From: an uncultured Sphingomonadales bacterium
GTDB taxonomy: Bacteria > Pseudomonadota > Alphaproteobacteria > Sphingomonadales > Sphingomonadaceae
Direction of reading: 5' to 3'
NCBI GenBank assembly: GCA_903893935.1
Contig: CAITOD010000291.1
Location: forward strand, 1 to 5,363
DNA length: 5,363 nucleotides
The notes beneath the pieces are model-generated. The model did not search any database. It was not told the DNA's origin and saw only the letters and a program-made list of their open reading frames with translations. Every line of letters begins with the position of its first letter. Within the stretch, counting starts at the first letter, position 1. This document shows, one piece after another, positions 5,348 through 5,363 of the stretch. Made by a program: the position numbers and the translations under genes.

Positions 5348-5363
5348 AACCCGAGTGGAACCG

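Noticed and set aside
3352..5349. A 665-codon reading frame suggesting a fused HisG-HisD-like protein
   Set aside because: Only the portion from 4644 onward is HisD. The upstream part is an Arg/Ala-rich out-of-frame reading of hisG, which itself is intact in another frame, so there is no fusion.
5321..5363. Possible sigma70 promoter for hisG (TTGCCC with TAAGCG 17 bp downstream on the minus strand)
   Set aside because: The -10 match is poor and the upstream region is truncated by the window edge, so it cannot be told from chance.

Overview
This is a GC-rich window, apart from one AT-rich patch at 1428-1451, with short intergenic gaps and overlapping genes. It looks like the chromosome of an alphaproteobacterium, most likely a sphingomonad (Sphingomonas/Novosphingobium/Erythrobacter group). 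That placement is inferred from protein character, the hisG-hisD-nusB order and composition, since no rRNA or other taxonomic marker is present. I see no mobile element, CRISPR array, tRNA or prophage gene, and I did not find an undescribed defence or mobile system.

Layout. (1) Positions 1-1420, minus strand: a MarR-family repressor gene (941-1420) overlaps by 8 bases the start of an EmrA/HlyD-type membrane fusion protein gene, which runs off the left edge (1-948, about 316 residues visible). This is the familiar MarR-controlled multidrug or solvent efflux arrangement, and an EmrB-type transporter is expected beyond the edge. (2) Positions 1421-1560: a divergent intergenic region with a near-perfect AT-rich inverted repeat at 1428-1451, the best candidate for the MarR operator. 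(3) Positions 1561-2855, plus strand: a small VOC (glyoxalase-fold) protein and S-formylglutathione hydrolase, the second enzyme of glutathione-dependent formaldehyde oxidation. A strong GC hairpin lies between them. (4) Positions 2856-2908: a convergent junction with a short perfect hairpin overlapping the nusB stop codon. (5) Positions 2909-5309, minus strand: a tightly packed hisG-hisD-nusB operon with 1-base and 4-base overlaps. It encodes the first and last enzymes of histidine synthesis plus the transcription antitermination factor NusB. The hisG promoter lies at or beyond the right edge.

How the genes work together. The left unit is probably an inducible efflux system whose repressor also controls itself. 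The middle unit is a formaldehyde or aldehyde detoxification pair from which the class III alcohol dehydrogenase is absent locally. The right unit is housekeeping, with the regulatory subunit HisZ predicted elsewhere because HisG is the short form. Points that deserve a second look are the operator palindrome and nearly leaderless marR start, the VOC protein lacking most canonical metal ligands, the hairpin between VOC and fghA, and the coupling of nusB to histidine genes.
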